Source: Isoperla grammatica
Taxonomy: Eukaryota; Arthropoda; Insecta; Plecoptera; Perlodidae
Assembly: GCA_945910005.1 (NCBI GenBank)
Contig: OX246745.1
Span: forward strand, 42,036,555-42,100,554
Length of the DNA stretch: 64,000 bases
Reading direction: 5' to 3'
Part shown: piece by piece, positions 14,620 to 29,749 of the stretch
Layout of the letters: each line of letters opens with the position of its first letter
Numbering within the stretch: position 1 is the stretch's first letter
Notes under the pieces: generated by a model
Told to the model about the DNA's origin: nothing
Seen by the model: the letters and a program-made list of their open reading frames with translations, nothing else
Database searches by the model: none
Translations under genes and position numbers: made by a program

Positions 14620-17600
14620 GCATACCTCTACCACCAAAAGTACAATACGCGCCTCTAGCAGGGAGTACCTGCATACCTCTACCACCAAAAAGACCAATAC
14701 GCACCTCTAGCAGGGAGTAACTGCATACCTCTACCACCAAAAGTACAATACAAGCCTCTAGCAGGGAGTACCTTCATACCTCAACGACCAAAAGTACAAT
14801 ACGCGCCTCTAGCAGGGAGTACGTTCATACCTCTACCACCGAAAGTACAATACGCGCCTCTAGCATGGAGAACCTACATACCTCTACCACCAAAAGTACA
14901 ATACGTGCCTCTATCAGGGTGTACCTAATACCTCTACCACCAAAAGTACAATACGCGCCTCTAGCAGGGAGTATCTACATACCTCTACCACCAAAAGTAC
15001 AATACGCGCCTCTAGCAGGGAGTACCTGCATACCTCTACCACCAAAAGTACAATACGCGCCTCTAGCACGGAGTACCTGCATACCTCTACCACAGGGAGT
15101 ACTTGCATACCTCTACCACCAAAAGTACAATACGCGCCTCTAGCAGGGAGTACCTGCATACCGATACCACCAAAAGTACAATACGCGCCTCTAGCAGGGA
15201 GTACCTGCATACCTCTACCACCAAAAGTACAATACGCGCCTCTAGCACGGAGTACCTGCATACCTCTACCACAGGGAGTACTTGCATACCTCTACCACCA
15301 AAAGTACAATACGCGCTTCTAGCAGGGAGTACCTGCATACCTCTACCACCAAAAGTACAATACGTGCCTCTAGCAGGCGGTACCTGCATACTTCTACCCC
15401 CAAAAGTACAATACGCGCCTCTAGCAGGGAGTACCTGCATACCTCTACCACCAAAAGTACAATACGCGCCTCCAGCAAGGAGAACCTACATACCTCTACC
15501 ACCAAAAGTACAATACGCGTCTCTAGCAGGGAGTACCTACATACTTTTACCACCAAAAGTACAATACGCGCCTCTAGCAGGGAGTACCTGCATACCTCTA
15601 CCACTAAGAGTACAATGCGCGCCTCTAGCAGGGAGAACCTTCATACTACTACCACCAAAAGTACAATACGCGCCTCTAGCAGGAAGTATCTACATACCTC
15701 TACCACCAAAAGTACAATACGCGCCTCTAGCAGGGATTACCTGCATACCTCTACCACCAAAAGTACAATACGCGCCTCTAGCAGGGAGTACCTGCATACC
15801 TCTACCACCAAAAGTACAATACGCGCCTCTAGCACGGAGTACCTGCATACCTCTACCACAGGGAGTACTTGCATATCTCTACCACCAAAAGTACAATACG
15901 CGCTTCTAGCAGGGAGTACCTGCATACCTCTACCACCAAAAGTACAATACGTGCCTCTAGCAGGCGGTACCTGCATACTTCTACCCCCAAAAGTACAATA
16001 CGCGCCTCTAGCAGGGAGTACCTGCATACCTCTACCACCAAAAGTACAATACGCGCCTCCAGCAAGGAGAACCTACATACCTCTACCACCAAAAGTACAA
16101 TACGCGTCTCTAGCAGGGAGTACCTACATACTTTTACCACCAAAAGTACAATACGCGCCTCTAGCAGGGAGTACCTGCATACCTCTACCACTAAGAGTAC
16201 AATGCGCGCCTCTAGCAGGGAGAACCTTCATACTACTACCACCAAAAGTACAATACGCGCCTCTAGCAGGAAGTATCTACATACCTCTACCACCAAAAGT
16301 ACAATACGCGCCTCTAGCAGGGATTACCTGCATACCTCTACCACCAAAAGTACAATACGCGCCTCTAGCAGGGAGTACCCGCATACCTCTACCACCAAAA
16401 GTACAATACGCGCCTCTAGCAAGGAGTACCTGCATACCTCTACCACCAAAAGTACAATACGCGCCTCTAGCAGGGAGTACCTGCATACCTCTACCACCAT
16501 AGTACAATACGCGCATCTAGCAAGGAGTACCTACATACTTCTACCACCAAAAGTACAATACGCGCCTCTAGCAGGGAGTACCTGCATACCTCTAACACCA
16601 AAAGTACAATACGCGCCTCTAGCAGGGAGAACCTGCATTCCTCTACCACCAAAAGTACAATACGTTCCTCTTGCAGGGAGTACCTGCATTCCTCTACCAC
16701 CAAAAGTACAAAACGAGCCTCTAGCAGGGAGTACCTGCATACCTCTACCACCAAAAGTACAATACGCGCCTCTAGCAGGGAGTACCTGCATACGTCTACC
16801 ACCAAAAGTACAATACGCGCCTCTAGCAGGGAGTACCTACATACACCTTCCACCAAAAGTACAATACGCGCCTCTAGCAGGGAGTACCTGCATACCTCTA
16901 CCACCAAAAGTACAATACGCGCCTGTAGCAGGGAGTACCTTCATACTACTACCACCAAAAGTACAATACGCGCCTCTAGCAGGGAGTACCTGCATACCTC
17001 TACCACCAAAAGTACAATACGCGCCTCTAGCAGGGAGTACCTACATACCTCTACCACCAAAAGTACAATACGCGCCTCTAGCAGGGGGTACCTACATAAA
17101 TCTACCGCCAAAAGTACAATACGCGCCTCTAGCAGGGAGTACCTATATACATCTACCACCAAAAGTACAATACGCGCCTCTAGCAGGGAGTACCTACATA
17201 CATCTACCACCAAAAGTACAATACGCGCCTCTAGCAGGGATTACCTACATACCTCTACCACCACAAGTACAATACGCGCCTCTAGCAGGGAGTACCTACA
17301 TACCTCAACCACCAAAAGTACAATACGCGCCTCTAGCAGGGAGTACCTACATACCTCTAACACTAAAAGTACAATACGCGCCTCTAGCAGGGAGTACCTA
17401 CATACCTCTACCAACAAAAGTACAATACGCGCCCTTAGCAGGGAGTACCTGCATACCTCTACCACCATAAAGTACAATACGCGCCTCTAGCAGGGAGTAC
17501 CTGCATACCTCTACCACAGGGAGTACCTGCATACCTCTACCACCAAAAGTACAATACGCGCCTCTAGCAGGGAGTACCTGCATACCTCTACCACCAAAAG

Positions 17601-20600
17601 TACAATACGCGCCTCTAGCAGGGGGGACCTGCATACCTCTACCACCAAAAGAACAAAACGCGCCTCTAGCAGGGAGTACCTGCATACCTCTACCACCAAA
17701 AGTACAATACGCGCCTCTTGCAGGGAGTACCGACATACCTCTTCCACCAAAAGTACAATACTCGCCTCTAGCAGGGAGTACCTGCATACCTATACCACCA
17801 AAAGTACAATACGCGCCTCTAGCAGAGAGTACCTTCATACTACTACCACCAAAAGTACAATACGCGCCTCTTGCAGGAAAACCTGCATACCTCTACCACC
17901 AAAAGTACAATACGCGCCTCTAGCAGGGAGTACCTACATACATCTACCACCAAAAGTACAATACGCGCCACTAGCAGGGGGTACCTGCATACTTCTACCA
18001 CCAAAAGTACAATACGCGCCTCTAGCAGGGAGTACCTGCATACCTCTACCACCAAAAGTACAATACGCGCCTCCAGCAAGGAGAACCTACATACCTCTAC
18101 CACCAAAAGTACAATACGCGTCTCTAGCAGGGAGTACCTACATACCTCTACCACCAAAAGTACAAAACGCGCCTCTAGCAGGGAGTACCTGCATACCTCT
18201 ACCACCAAAAGTACAATACGCGCCTCAAGCAGGGAGTACCTACATACCTCTTCCACCAAAAGTACAATACGCGCCTCTAGCAGGGAGTACCTGCATACCT
18301 CTACCACCAAAAGTACAATACGCGCCTCTAGCAGGGAGTACCTTCATACTACTTCTACCAAAAGTACAATACGCGCCTCTAGCAGGGAGTATCTACATAC
18401 CTCTACCACCAAAAGTACAATACGCGCCTCTAGCAGGGATTACCTGCATACCTCTACCACCAAAAGTACAATACGCGCCTCTAGCAGGGAGTACCTGCAT
18501 ACCTCTACCACCAAAAGTACAATACGCGCCTCTAGCAGGGAGTACCTGCATACCTCTACCACCAAAAAGACCAATACGCACCTCTAGCAGGGAGTAACTG
18601 CATACCTCTACCACCAAAAGTACAATACAAGCCTCTAGCAGGGAGTACCTTCATACCTCAACGACCAAAAGTACAATACGCGCCTCTAGCAGGGAGTACG
18701 TTCATACCTCTACCACCGAAAGTACAATACGCGCCTCTAGCATGGAGAACCTACATACCTCTACCACCAAAAGTACAATACGTGCCTCTATCAGGGTGTA
18801 CCTAATACCTCTACCACCAAAAGTACAATACGCGCCTCTAGCAGGGAGTATCTACATACCTCTACCACCAAAAGTACAATACGCGCCTCTAGCAGGGAGT
18901 ACCTGCATACCTCTACCACCAAAAGTACAATACGCGCCTCTAGCACGGAGTACCTGCATACCTCTACCACAGGGAGTACTTGCATACCTCTACCACCAAA
19001 AGTACAATACGCGCCTCTAGCAGGGAGTACCTGCATACCGATACCACCAAAAGTACAATACGCGCCTCTAGCAGGGAGTACCTGCATACCTCTACCACCA
19101 AAAGTACAATACGCGCCTCTAGCACGGAGTACCTGCATACCTCTACCACAGGGAGTACTTGCATACCTCTACCACCAAAAGTACAATACGCGCTTCTAGC
19201 AGGGAGTACCTGCATACCTCTACCACCAAAAGTACAATACGTGCCTCTAGCAGGCGGTACCTGCATACTTCTACCCCCAAAAGTACAATACGCGCCTCTA
19301 GCAGGGAGTACCTGCATACCTCTACCACCAAAAGTACAATACGCGCCTCCAGCAAGGAGAACCTACATACCTCTACCACCAAAAGTACAATACGCGTCTC
19401 TAGCAGGGAGTACCTACATACTTTTACCACCAAAAGTACAATACGCGCCTCTAGCAGGGAGTACCTGCATACCTCTACCACTAAGAGTACAATGCGCGCC
19501 TCTAGCAGGGAGAACCTTCATACTACTACCACCAAAAGTACAATACGCGCCTCTAGCAGGAAGTATCTACATACCTCTACCACCAAAAGTACAATACGCG
19601 CCTCTAGCAGGGATTACCTGCATACCTCTACCACCAAAAGTACAATACGCGCCTCTAGCAGGGAGTACCTGCATACCTCTACCACCAAAAGTACAATACG
19701 CGCCTCTAGCACGGAGTACCTGCATACCTCTACCACAGGGAGTACTTGCATATCTCTACCACCAAAAGTACAATACGCGCTTCTAGCAGGGAGTACCTGC
19801 ATACCTCTACCACCAAAAGTACAATACGTGCCTCTAGCAGGCGGTACCTGCATACTTCTACCCCCAAAAGTACAATACGCGCCTCTAGCAGGGAGTACCT
19901 GCATACCTCTACCACCAAAAGTACAATACGCGCCTCCAGCAAGGAGAACCTACATACCTCTACCACCAAAAGTACAATACGCGTCTCTAGCAGGGAGTAC
20001 CTACATACTTTCACCACCAAAAGTACAATACGCGCCTCTAGCAGGGAGTACCTGCATACCTCTACCACTAAGAGTACAATGCGCGCCTCTAGCAGGGAGA
20101 ACCTTCATACTACTACCACCAAAAGTACAATACGCGCCTCTAGCAGGAAGTATCTACATACCTCTACCACCAAAAGTACAATACGCGCCTCTAGCAGGGA
20201 TTACCTGCATACCTCTACCACCAAAAGTACAATACGCGCCTCTAGCAGGGAGTACCCGCATACCTCTACCACCAAAAGTACAATACGCGCCTCTAGCAAG
20301 GAGTACCTGCATACCTCTACCACCAAAAGTACAATACGCGCCTCTAGCAGGGAGTACCTGCATACCTCTACCACCATAGTACAATACGCGCATCTAGCAA
20401 GGAGTACCTACATACTTCTACCACCAAAAGTACAATACGCGCCTCTAGCAGGGAGTACCTGCATACCTCTAACACCAAAAGTACAATACGCGCCTCTAGC
20501 AGGGAGAACCTGCATTCCTCTACCACCAAAAGTACAATACGTTCCTCTAGCAGGGAGTACCTGCATTCCTCTACCACCAAAAGTACAAAACGAGCCTCTA

Positions 20601-22430
20601 GCAGGGAGTACCTGCATACCTCTACCACCAAAAGTACAATACGCGCCTCTAGCAGGGAGTACCTGCATACGTCTACCACCAAAAGTACAATACGCGCCTC
20701 TAGCAGGGAGTACCTACATACACCTTCCACCAAAAGTACAATACGCGCCTCTAGCAGGGAGTACCTGCATACCTCTACCACCAAAAGTACAATACGCGCC
20801 TGTAGCAGGGAGTACCTTCATACTACTACCACCAAAAGTACAATACGCGCCTCTAGCAGGGAGTACCTGCATACCTCTACCACCAAAAGTACAATACGCG
20901 CCTCTAGCAGGGAGTACCTACATACCTCTACCACCAAAAGTACAATACGCTTCTCTAGCAGGGGGTACCTACATAAATCTACCGCCAAAAGTACAATACG
21001 CGCCTCTAGCAGGGAGTACCTATATACATCTACCACCAAAAGTACAATACGCGCCTCTAGCAGGGAGTACCTACATACATCTACCACCAAAAGTACAATA
21101 CGCGCCTCTAGCAGGGATTACCTACATACCTCTACCACCACAAGTACAATACGCGCCTCTAGCAGGGAGTACCTACATACCTCAACCACCAAAAGTACAA
21201 TACGCGCCTCTAGCAGGGAGTACCTACATACCTCTAACACTAAAAGTACAATACGCGCCTCTAGCAGGGAGTACCTACATACCTCTACCAACAAAAGTAC
21301 AATACGCGCCCTTAGCAGGGAGTACCTGCATACCTCTACCACCATAAAGTACAATACGCGCCTCTAGCAGGGAGTACCTGCATACCTCTACCACAGGGAG
21401 TACCTGCATACCTCTACCACCAAAAGTACAATACGCGCCTCTAGCAGGGAGTACCTGCATACCTCTACCACCAAAAGTACAATACGCGCCTCTAGCAGGG
21501 GGGACCTGCATACCTCTACCACCAAAAGAACAAAACGCGCCTCTAGCAGGGAGTACCTGCATACCTCTACCACCAAAAGTACAATACGCGCCTCTTGCAG
21601 GGAGTACCGACATACCTCTTCCACCAAAAGTACAATACTCGCCTCTAGCAGGGAGTACCTGCATACCTATACCACCAAAAGTACAATACGCGCCTCTAGC
21701 AGAGAGTACCTTCATACTACTACCACCAAAAGTACAATACGCGCCTCTTGCAGGAAAACCTGCATACCTCTACCACCAAAAGTACAATACGCGCCTCTAG
21801 CAGGGAGTACCTACATACATCTACCACCAAAAGTACAATACGCGCCACTAGCAGGGGGTACCTGCATACTTCTACCACCAAAAGTACAATACGCGCCTCT
21901 AGCAGGGAGTACCTGCATACCTCTACCACCAAAAGTACAATACGCGCCTCCAGCAAGGAGAACCTACATACCTCTACCACCAAAAGTACAATACGCGTCT
22001 CTAGCAGGGAGTACCTACATACCTCTACCACCAAAAGTACAAAACGCGCCTCTAGCAGGGAGTACCTGCATACCTCTACCACCAAAAGTACAATACGCGC
22101 CTCAAGCAGGGAGTACCTACATACCTCTTCCACCAAAAGTACAATACGCGCCTCTAGCAGGGAGTACCTGCATACCTCTACCACCAAAAGTACAATACGC
22201 GCCTCTAGCAGGGAGTACCTTCATACTACTTCTACCAAAAGTACAATACGCGCCTCTAGCAGGGAGTATCTACATACCTCTACCACCAAAAGTACAATAC
22301 GCGCCTCTAGCAGGGATTACCTGCATACCTCTACCACCAAAAGTACAATACGCGCCTCTAGCAGGGAGTACCTGCATACCTCTACCACCAAAAGTACAAT
22401 ACGCGCCTCTTGCAGGGAGTACCTGCATAC
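14620..22430 (+). repeat. Higher-order tandem duplication, period 3,877 bp, nearly identical copies
   Basis: Copy A (about 14,620-18,500) and copy B (about 18,500-22,430) line up at an offset of exactly 3,877 bp (76 units plus 1 bp net of the short units). Shared rare markers include the AAAAAGACCAATACG unit (14,688/18,565), the CCGATACCACC unit (15,163/19,040), short units at 15094/18971, 15273/19150, 15860/19737 and 17518/21395, and an extra A in CCACCATAAAGTAC (17,463/21,340). I noticed only a handful of substitutions between the copies, far fewer than between neighbouring 51-bp units. This is therefore among the youngest events in the array. An assembly duplication is the alternative. Confidence 0.9.
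15170..16372 (+). repeat. Nested 587-bp tandem duplication
   Basis: Eleven full units plus one 26-bp unit (587 bp) are repeated back to back, with the short unit at 15273 and again at 15860. The block is copied again inside the 3,877-bp repeat (19150 and 19737). The 587-bp event is therefore older than the 3,877-bp duplication. Markers are the TTTTACCACC unit, the CACTAAGAG unit and the CTTCATACTACTACC unit following in the same order. Edges are set by the CCGATACC unit on the left and ACCCGCATA on the right. Confidence 0.85.
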
Positions 22431-25400
22431 CTCTACCACCAAAAGTACAATACGCGCCTCTAGCAGGCGGTACCTGCATACTTCTACAACCAAAAGTACA
22501 ATACGCGCCCTTAGCAGGGAGTACCTTAATACCTCTACCACCAAAAGTACAATACGCGCCTCTAGCAGGGAGTACCTGCATACCTCTACCACCAAAAGTA
22601 CAATACGCACCTCTAGCAGGGAGTACCTGCATACCTCTACCACCAAAAGTACAATACAAGCCTCTAGCAGGGAGTACCTTCATACCTCAACGACCAAAAG
22701 TACAATACGCGCCTCTAGCAGGGAGTACGTTCATACCTCTACCACCGAAAGTACAATACGCGCCTCTAGCAGGGAGAACCTACATACCTCTACCACCAAA
22801 AGTACAATACGTGCCTCTATCAGGGTGTACCTAATACCTCTACCACCAAAAGTACAATACGCGCCTCTAGCAGGGAGTATCTACATACCTCTACCACCAA
22901 AAGTACAATACGCGCCTCTAGCAGGGAGTACCTGCATACCTCTACCACCAAAAGTACAATACGCGCCTCTAGCACGGAGTACCTGCATACCTCTACCACA
23001 GGGAGTACTTGCATACCCCTACCACCAAAAGTACAATACGCGCCTCTAGCAGGGAGTACCTGCATACCTCTACCACCAAAAGTACAATACGCGCCTCTAG
23101 CAGGGAGTACCTGCATACCCTTTACCACCAAAAGTACAATACGCGCCTCTAGCACGGAGTACCTGCATACCTCTACCACAGGGAGTACTTGCATACCTCT
23201 ACCACCAAAAGTACAATACGCGCTTCTAGCAGGGAGAACCTGCATACCTCTACCACCAAAAGTACAATACGTGCCTCTAGCAGGCGGTACCTGCATACCT
23301 CTACCACCAAAAGTACAATACGCGCCTCTAGCAGGGAGTACCTACATACCTCTACCACCAAAAGTACAATACGCGCCTCTAGCAGGGGGTACCTACATAC
23401 CTCTACCACCAAAAGTACAATAAGCGCCTCTAGCAGGGAGTACCTACATACCTCTACCAACAAAAGTACAATACGCGCCCTTAGCAGGGAGTACCTGCAT
23501 ACCTCTACCACCAAAAGTACAATACGCGCCTCTAGCAGAGAGTACCTGCATACCTCTACCACAGGGAGTACCTGCATACCTCTACCACCAAAAGTACAAT
23601 ACGCGCCTCTAGCAGGGAGTACCTGCATACCTCTACCACCAAAAGTACAATACGCGCCTCTAGCAGGGGGGACCTGCATACCTCTACCACCAAAAGAACA
23701 AAACGCGCCTCTAGCAGGGAGTATCTGCATACCTCTACCACCAAAAGTACAATACGCGCCTCTTGCAGGGAGTACCGACATACCTCTTCCACCAAAAGTA
23801 CAATACTCGCCTCTAGCAGGGAGTACCTGCATACCTATACCACCAAAAGTACAATACGCGCCTCTAGCAGAGAGTACCTTCATACTACTACCACCAAAAG
23901 TACAATACGCGCCTCTTGCAGGGAGTACCTGCATACCTCTACCACCAAAAGTACAATACGCGCCTCTAGCAGGGAGTACCTACATAACTCTACCACCAAA
24001 AGTACAATACGCGCCACTAGCAGGGGGTACCTGCATACTTCTACCACCAAAAGTACAATACGCGCCTCTAGCAGGGAGTACCTGCATACCTCTACCACCA
24101 AAAGTACAATACGCGCCTCCAGCAAGGAGAACCTACATACCTCTACCACCAAAAGTACAAAACGCGCCTCTAGCAGGGAGTACCTGCATACCTCTACCAC
24201 CAAAAGTACAATACGCGCCTCAAGCAGGGAGTACCTACATACCTCTTCCACCAAAAGTACAATACGCGCCTCTAGCAGGGAGTACCTGCATACCTCTACC
24301 ACCAAAAGTACAATACGCGCCTCTAGCAGGGAGTACCTTCATACTACTTCTACCAAAAGTACAATACGCGCCTCTAGCAGGGAGTATCTACATACCTCTA
24401 CCACCAAAAGTACAATACGCGCCTCTAGCAGGGATTACCTGCATACCTCTACCACCAAAAGTACAATACGCGCCTCTAGCAGGGAGTACCTGCATACCTC
24501 TACCACCAAAAGTACAATACGCGCCTCTTGCAGGGAGTACCTGCATACCTCTACCACCAAAAGTACAATACGCGCCTCTAGCAGGCGGTACCTGCATACT
24601 TCTACAACCAAAAGTACAATACGCGCCCTTAGCAGGGAGTACCTTAATACCTCTACCACCAAAAGTACAATACGCGCCTCTAGCAGGGAGTACCTGCATA
24701 CCTCTACCACCAAAAGTACAATACGCACCTCTAGCAGGGAGTACCTGCATACCTCTACCACCAAAAGTACAATACAAGCCTCTAGCAGGGAGTACCTTCA
24801 TACCTCAACGACCAAAAGTACAATACGCGCCTCTAGCAGGGAGTACGTTCATACCTCTACCACCGAAAGTACAATACGCGCCTCTAGCAGGGAGAACCTA
24901 CATACCTCTACCACCAAAAGTACAATACGTGCCTCTATCAGGGTGTACCTAATACCTCTACCACCAAAAGTACAATACGCGCCTCTAGCAGGGAGTATCT
25001 ACATACCTCTACCACCAAAAGTACAATACGCGCCTCTAGCAGGGAGTACCTGCATACCTCTACCACCAAAAGTACAATACGCGCCTCTAGCACGGAGTAC
25101 CTGCATACCTCTACCACAGGGAGTACTTGCATACCCCTACCACCAAAAGTACAATACGCGCCTCTAGCAGGGAGTACCTGCATACCTCTACCACCAAAAG
25201 TACAATACGCGCCTCTAGCAGGGAGTACCTGCATACCTCTACCACCAAAAGTACAATACGCGCCTCTAGCACGGAGTACCTGCATACCTTTACCACAGGG
25301 AGTACTTGCATACCTCTACCACCAAAAGTACAATACGCGCTTCTAGCAGGGAGAACCTGCATACCTCTACCACCAAAAGTACAATACGTGCCTCTAGCAG

Positions 25401-25570
25401 GCGGTACCTGCATACCTCTACCACCAAAAGTACAATACGCGCCTCTAGCAGGGAGTACCTACATACCTCTACCACCAAAAGTACAATACGCGCCTCTAGC
25501 CGGGGGTACCTACATACCTCTACCACCAAAAGTACAATAAGCGCCTCTAGCAGGGAGTACCTACATACCT
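21285..25570 (+). repeat. Higher-order tandem duplication, period about 2,118-2,169 bp
   Basis: About 21,285-23,450 and 23,453-25,570 match in order. The offset is about 2,168 bp on the left and 2,118 bp on the right, because the second copy lacks one 51-bp unit near 24,150. Markers include the CCAACAAAAG unit (21,290/23,458), short units (21395/23563, 23000/25118), GGGGGGACC (21,498/23,667), AAAAGAACAAAACG, CTTCTACAACC and the TATCAGGGTGTACC unit. The block overlaps the right copy of the 3,877-bp repeat, so the duplications were layered. Confidence 0.82.
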
Positions 25571-26370
25571 CTACCACCAAAAGTACAATACGCGCCCTTA
25601 GCAGGGAGTACCTGCATACCTCTACCACCAAAAGTACAATACGCGCCTCTAGCAGGGAGTACCTGCATACCTCTACCACCAAAAGTACGATACGCACCTC
25701 TAGCAGGGAGTACCTGCATACCTCTACCACCAAAAGTACAATACAAGCCTCTAGCAGGGAGTACCTTCATACCTCAACGACCAAAAGTACAATACGCGCC
25801 TCTAGCAGGGAGTACGTTCATACCTCTACCACCGAAAGTACAATACGCGCCTCTAGCAGGGAGAACCTACATACCTCTACCACCAAAAGTACAATACGTG
25901 CCTCTATCAGGGTGTACCTAATACCTCTACCACCAAAAGTACAATACGCGCCTCTAGCAGGGAGTATCTACATACCTCTACCACCAAAAGTACAATACGC
26001 GCCTCTAGCAGGGAGTACCTGCATACCTCTACCACCAAAAGTACAATACGCGCCTCTAGCACGGAGTACCTGCATACCTCTACCACAGGGAGTACTTGCA
26101 TACCTCTACCACCAAAAGTACAATACGCGCCTCTAGCAGGGAGTACCTGCATACCGATACCACCAAAAGTACAATACGCGCCTCTAGCAGGGAGTACCTG
26201 CATACCTCTACCACCAAAAGTACAATACGCGCCTCTAGCACGGAGTACCTGCATACCTCTACCACAGGGAGTACTTGCATACCTCTTCCACCAAAAGTAC
26301 AGTACGCGCTTCTAGCAGGGAGTACCTGCATACCTCTACCACCAAAAGTACAATACGTGCCTCTAGCAGG
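24650..26370 (+). repeat. Higher-order tandem duplication, period 969 bp
   Basis: About 24,650-25,400 and 25,620-26,370 share variant order at an offset of 969 bp (19 units). Matching markers are the ACAAGCC unit (24,775/25,744), the TATCAGGGTGTACCTAATACC unit (24,937/25,906), and the 179-bp pair of short units (25118/25297 and 26087/26266). The match fades where one copy has CCGATACCACC or CTTCTACCCCC. Confidence 0.75.
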
Positions 26371-29300
26371 CGGTACCTGCATACTTCTACCCCCAAAAGT
26401 ACAATACGCGCCTCTAGCAGGGAGTACCTGCATACCTCTACCACCAAAAGTACAATACGCGCCTCCAGCAAGGAGAACCTACATACCTCTACCACCAAAA
26501 GTACAATACGCGTCTCTAGCAGGGAGTACCTACATACTTTTACCACCAAAAGTACAATACGCGCCTCTAGCAGGGAGTACCTGCATACCTCTACCACTAA
26601 AAGTACAATGCGCGCCTCTAGCAGGGAGAACCTTCATACTACTACCACCAAAAGTACAATACGCGCCTCTAGCAGGAAGTATCTACATACCTCTACCACC
26701 AAAAGTACAATACGCGCCTCTAGCAGGGATTACCTGCATACCTCTACCACCAAAAGTACAATTCGCGCCTCTAGCAGGGAGTACCCGCATACCTCTACCA
26801 CCAAAAGTACAATACGCGCCTCTAGCAAGGAGTACCTGCATACCTCTACCACCAAAAGTACAATACGCGCCTCTAGCAGGGAGTACCTGCATACCTCTAC
26901 CACCATAGTACAATACGCGCATCTAGCAAGGAGTACCTACATACTTCTACCACCAAAAGTACAATACGCGCCTCTAGCAGGGAGTACCTGCATACCTCTA
27001 ACACCAAAAGTACAATACGCGCCTCTAGCAGGGAGTACCTGCATTCCTCTACCACCAAAAGTACAATACGTTCCTCTAGCAGGGAGTACCTGCATTCCTC
27101 TACCACCAAAAGTACAAAACGAGCCTCTAGCAGGGAGTACCTGCATACCTCTACCACCAAAAGTACAATACGCGCCTCTAGCAGGGAGTACCTGCATACG
27201 TCTACCACCAAAAGTACAATACGCGCCTCTAGCAGGGAGTACCTACATACCTCTTCCACCAAAAGTACAATACGCGCCTCTAGCAGGGAGTACCTGCATA
27301 CCTCTACCACCAAAAGTACAATACGCGCCTGTAGCAGGGAGTACCTTCATACAACTACCACCAAAAGTACAATACGCGCCTCTAGCAGGGAGTACCTGCA
27401 TACCTCTACCACCAAAAGTACAATACGCGCCTCTAGCAGGGAGTACCTACATACGTCTACCACCAAAAGTACAATACGCGCCTGTAGCAGGGAGTTCCTG
27501 CATACCTCTACCACCAAAAGTACAATTCGCGCCTCTAGCAGGGAGTACCTTTATACCTCTAACACCAAAAGTACAATACGCGCCTCTAGCAGGGAGTACT
27601 TGCATACCTCTACCACCAAAAGTACAATACGCACCTCTAGCAGGGAGTACCTTTATACCTCTACCACCAAAAGTACAATACGCGCCTCTAGCAGGGAGTA
27701 CCTGCATACCTCTACCACCAAAAGTACAATACGCGCCTCTAGCAGGGAAAACCTGCCTACCTCTACCACCAAAAGTACAATACGCGCGTCTTGCAGGGAT
27801 TACCTGCATACCTCTACCACCAAAAGTACAATACGCGCCTCTAGCAGGGAGTACCTGCATACCTCTACCACCAAAAGTACAATACTCGCCTCTAGCAAGG
27901 AGTACCTGCATACCTCTACCACCAAAAGTACAATACGCGCCTCTAGCAGGGAGTACCTGCATACCTCTACCACCATAGTACAATACGCGCATCTAGCAAG
28001 GAGTACCTACATACTTCTACCATTAAAAGTACAATACGCGCCTCTAGCAGGGAGTACCTGCATACCTCTACCACCAAAAGTACAATACGCGCCTCTAGCA
28101 GGGAGGACCTGCATACCTCTTCCACCAAAAGTACAAAACGCGCCTCTAGCAGGGGGTACCTGCATACCTCTACCACCAAAAGTACAATACGCGCCTCTAG
28201 CAGGGAGTACCTGCATACCTCTACCACCAAAAGTACAATACGCGCCTCTAGCAGGGAGTACCTACATACCTCTACCACCAAAAGTACAATACGCGCCTCT
28301 AGCAGGGAGCACCTGCATACCTCTACCACTAAAAGTACAATACGCGCCTGTAGCAGGGAGTACCTTCATACTACTACCACCAAAAGTACAAAACGCGCCT
28401 CTAGCAGGGAGTACCTGCATACCTCTACCACCAAAAATACAATACGCGCCTCTGGCAGGGAGTACCTGCATACCTCTACCACCAAAAGAACAATACGCGC
28501 CTCTAGCAGGGAGTACCTACATACCTCTTTTACCAAAAGTACAATACGCGCCTCTAGCAGGGAGTACCTGCATACCTCTACCACCAAAAGTACAATACGC
28601 GCCTGTAGCAGGGAGTACCTTCATACTACTACCACCAAAAGTACAATACGCGCCTCTAGCAGGGAGTACCTGCATACCTCTACCACCAAAAGTACAATAC
28701 GCGCCTCTAGCAGGGAGTACCTACATACGTCTACCACCAAAAGTACAATACGCGCCTGTAGCAGGGAGTACCTGCATACCTCTACCACCAAAAGTACAAT
28801 ACGCACCTCTAGCAGGGAGTACCTTTATACCTCTACCACCAAAAGTACAATACGCGCCTCAAGCAGGGAGTACCTGCATACCTCTACCACCAAAAGTACA
28901 ATACGCGCCTCTAGCAGGGAGGACCTGCCTACCTCTACCACCAAAAGTACAATACGCGCCTCTAGCAGAGAGTACCTGCATACCTCTAACACCAAAAGTA
29001 CAATACGCGCCTCTAGCAGGGAGTACCTGCATACCTCTACCACCAAAAGTACAATACGCGCCTCTAGCAGGGAGTATCTACATACCTCTACCACCAAAAG
29101 TACAATACGCGCCTTTAGCTGGGAGTACCTACATACATCTACCACAAAAAGTACAATACGCGCCTCTAGCAGGGAGTACCTACATACATCTACCACCAAA
29201 AGTACAATACGCGTTTTTTAGCAGGGGGTACCTACATACCTCTACCACCAAAAGTACAATACGCGCCTCTAGCAGGGATAACCTGCATACCTCTACCACC

Positions 29301-29749
29301 AAAAGTACAATACGCGCCTCTAGCAGGGAGTACCTGCATACCTCTACCACCAAAAGTACAATACGCGCCTCTAGCTGGGAGTACCTACATACCTCTACCA
29401 CCAAAAGTACATGACGCGCCCCTAGCAGGGAGTACCTACATACCTCAACCGACAAAAGTACAATACTGGCCTCTAGCAGGGAGTACCTACATACATCTAC
29501 CACCAAAAGTACAATACGCGCCACTAGCAGGGAGTACCTACATACATCTACCACCAAAAGTACAATACGCGCCTCTAGCAGGGAGTACCTACATACCTCT
29601 ACCACCAAAAGTACAATACGCGCCTCTAGCAGGGAGAACCTGCATACCTCTACCACCAAAAGTACAATACGCGCCTCTAGCAGGGAGTACCTACATACCT
29701 CTACCACCATTTGTACAATACGCGCCTCTAGCAGGGGGTACCTACATAC

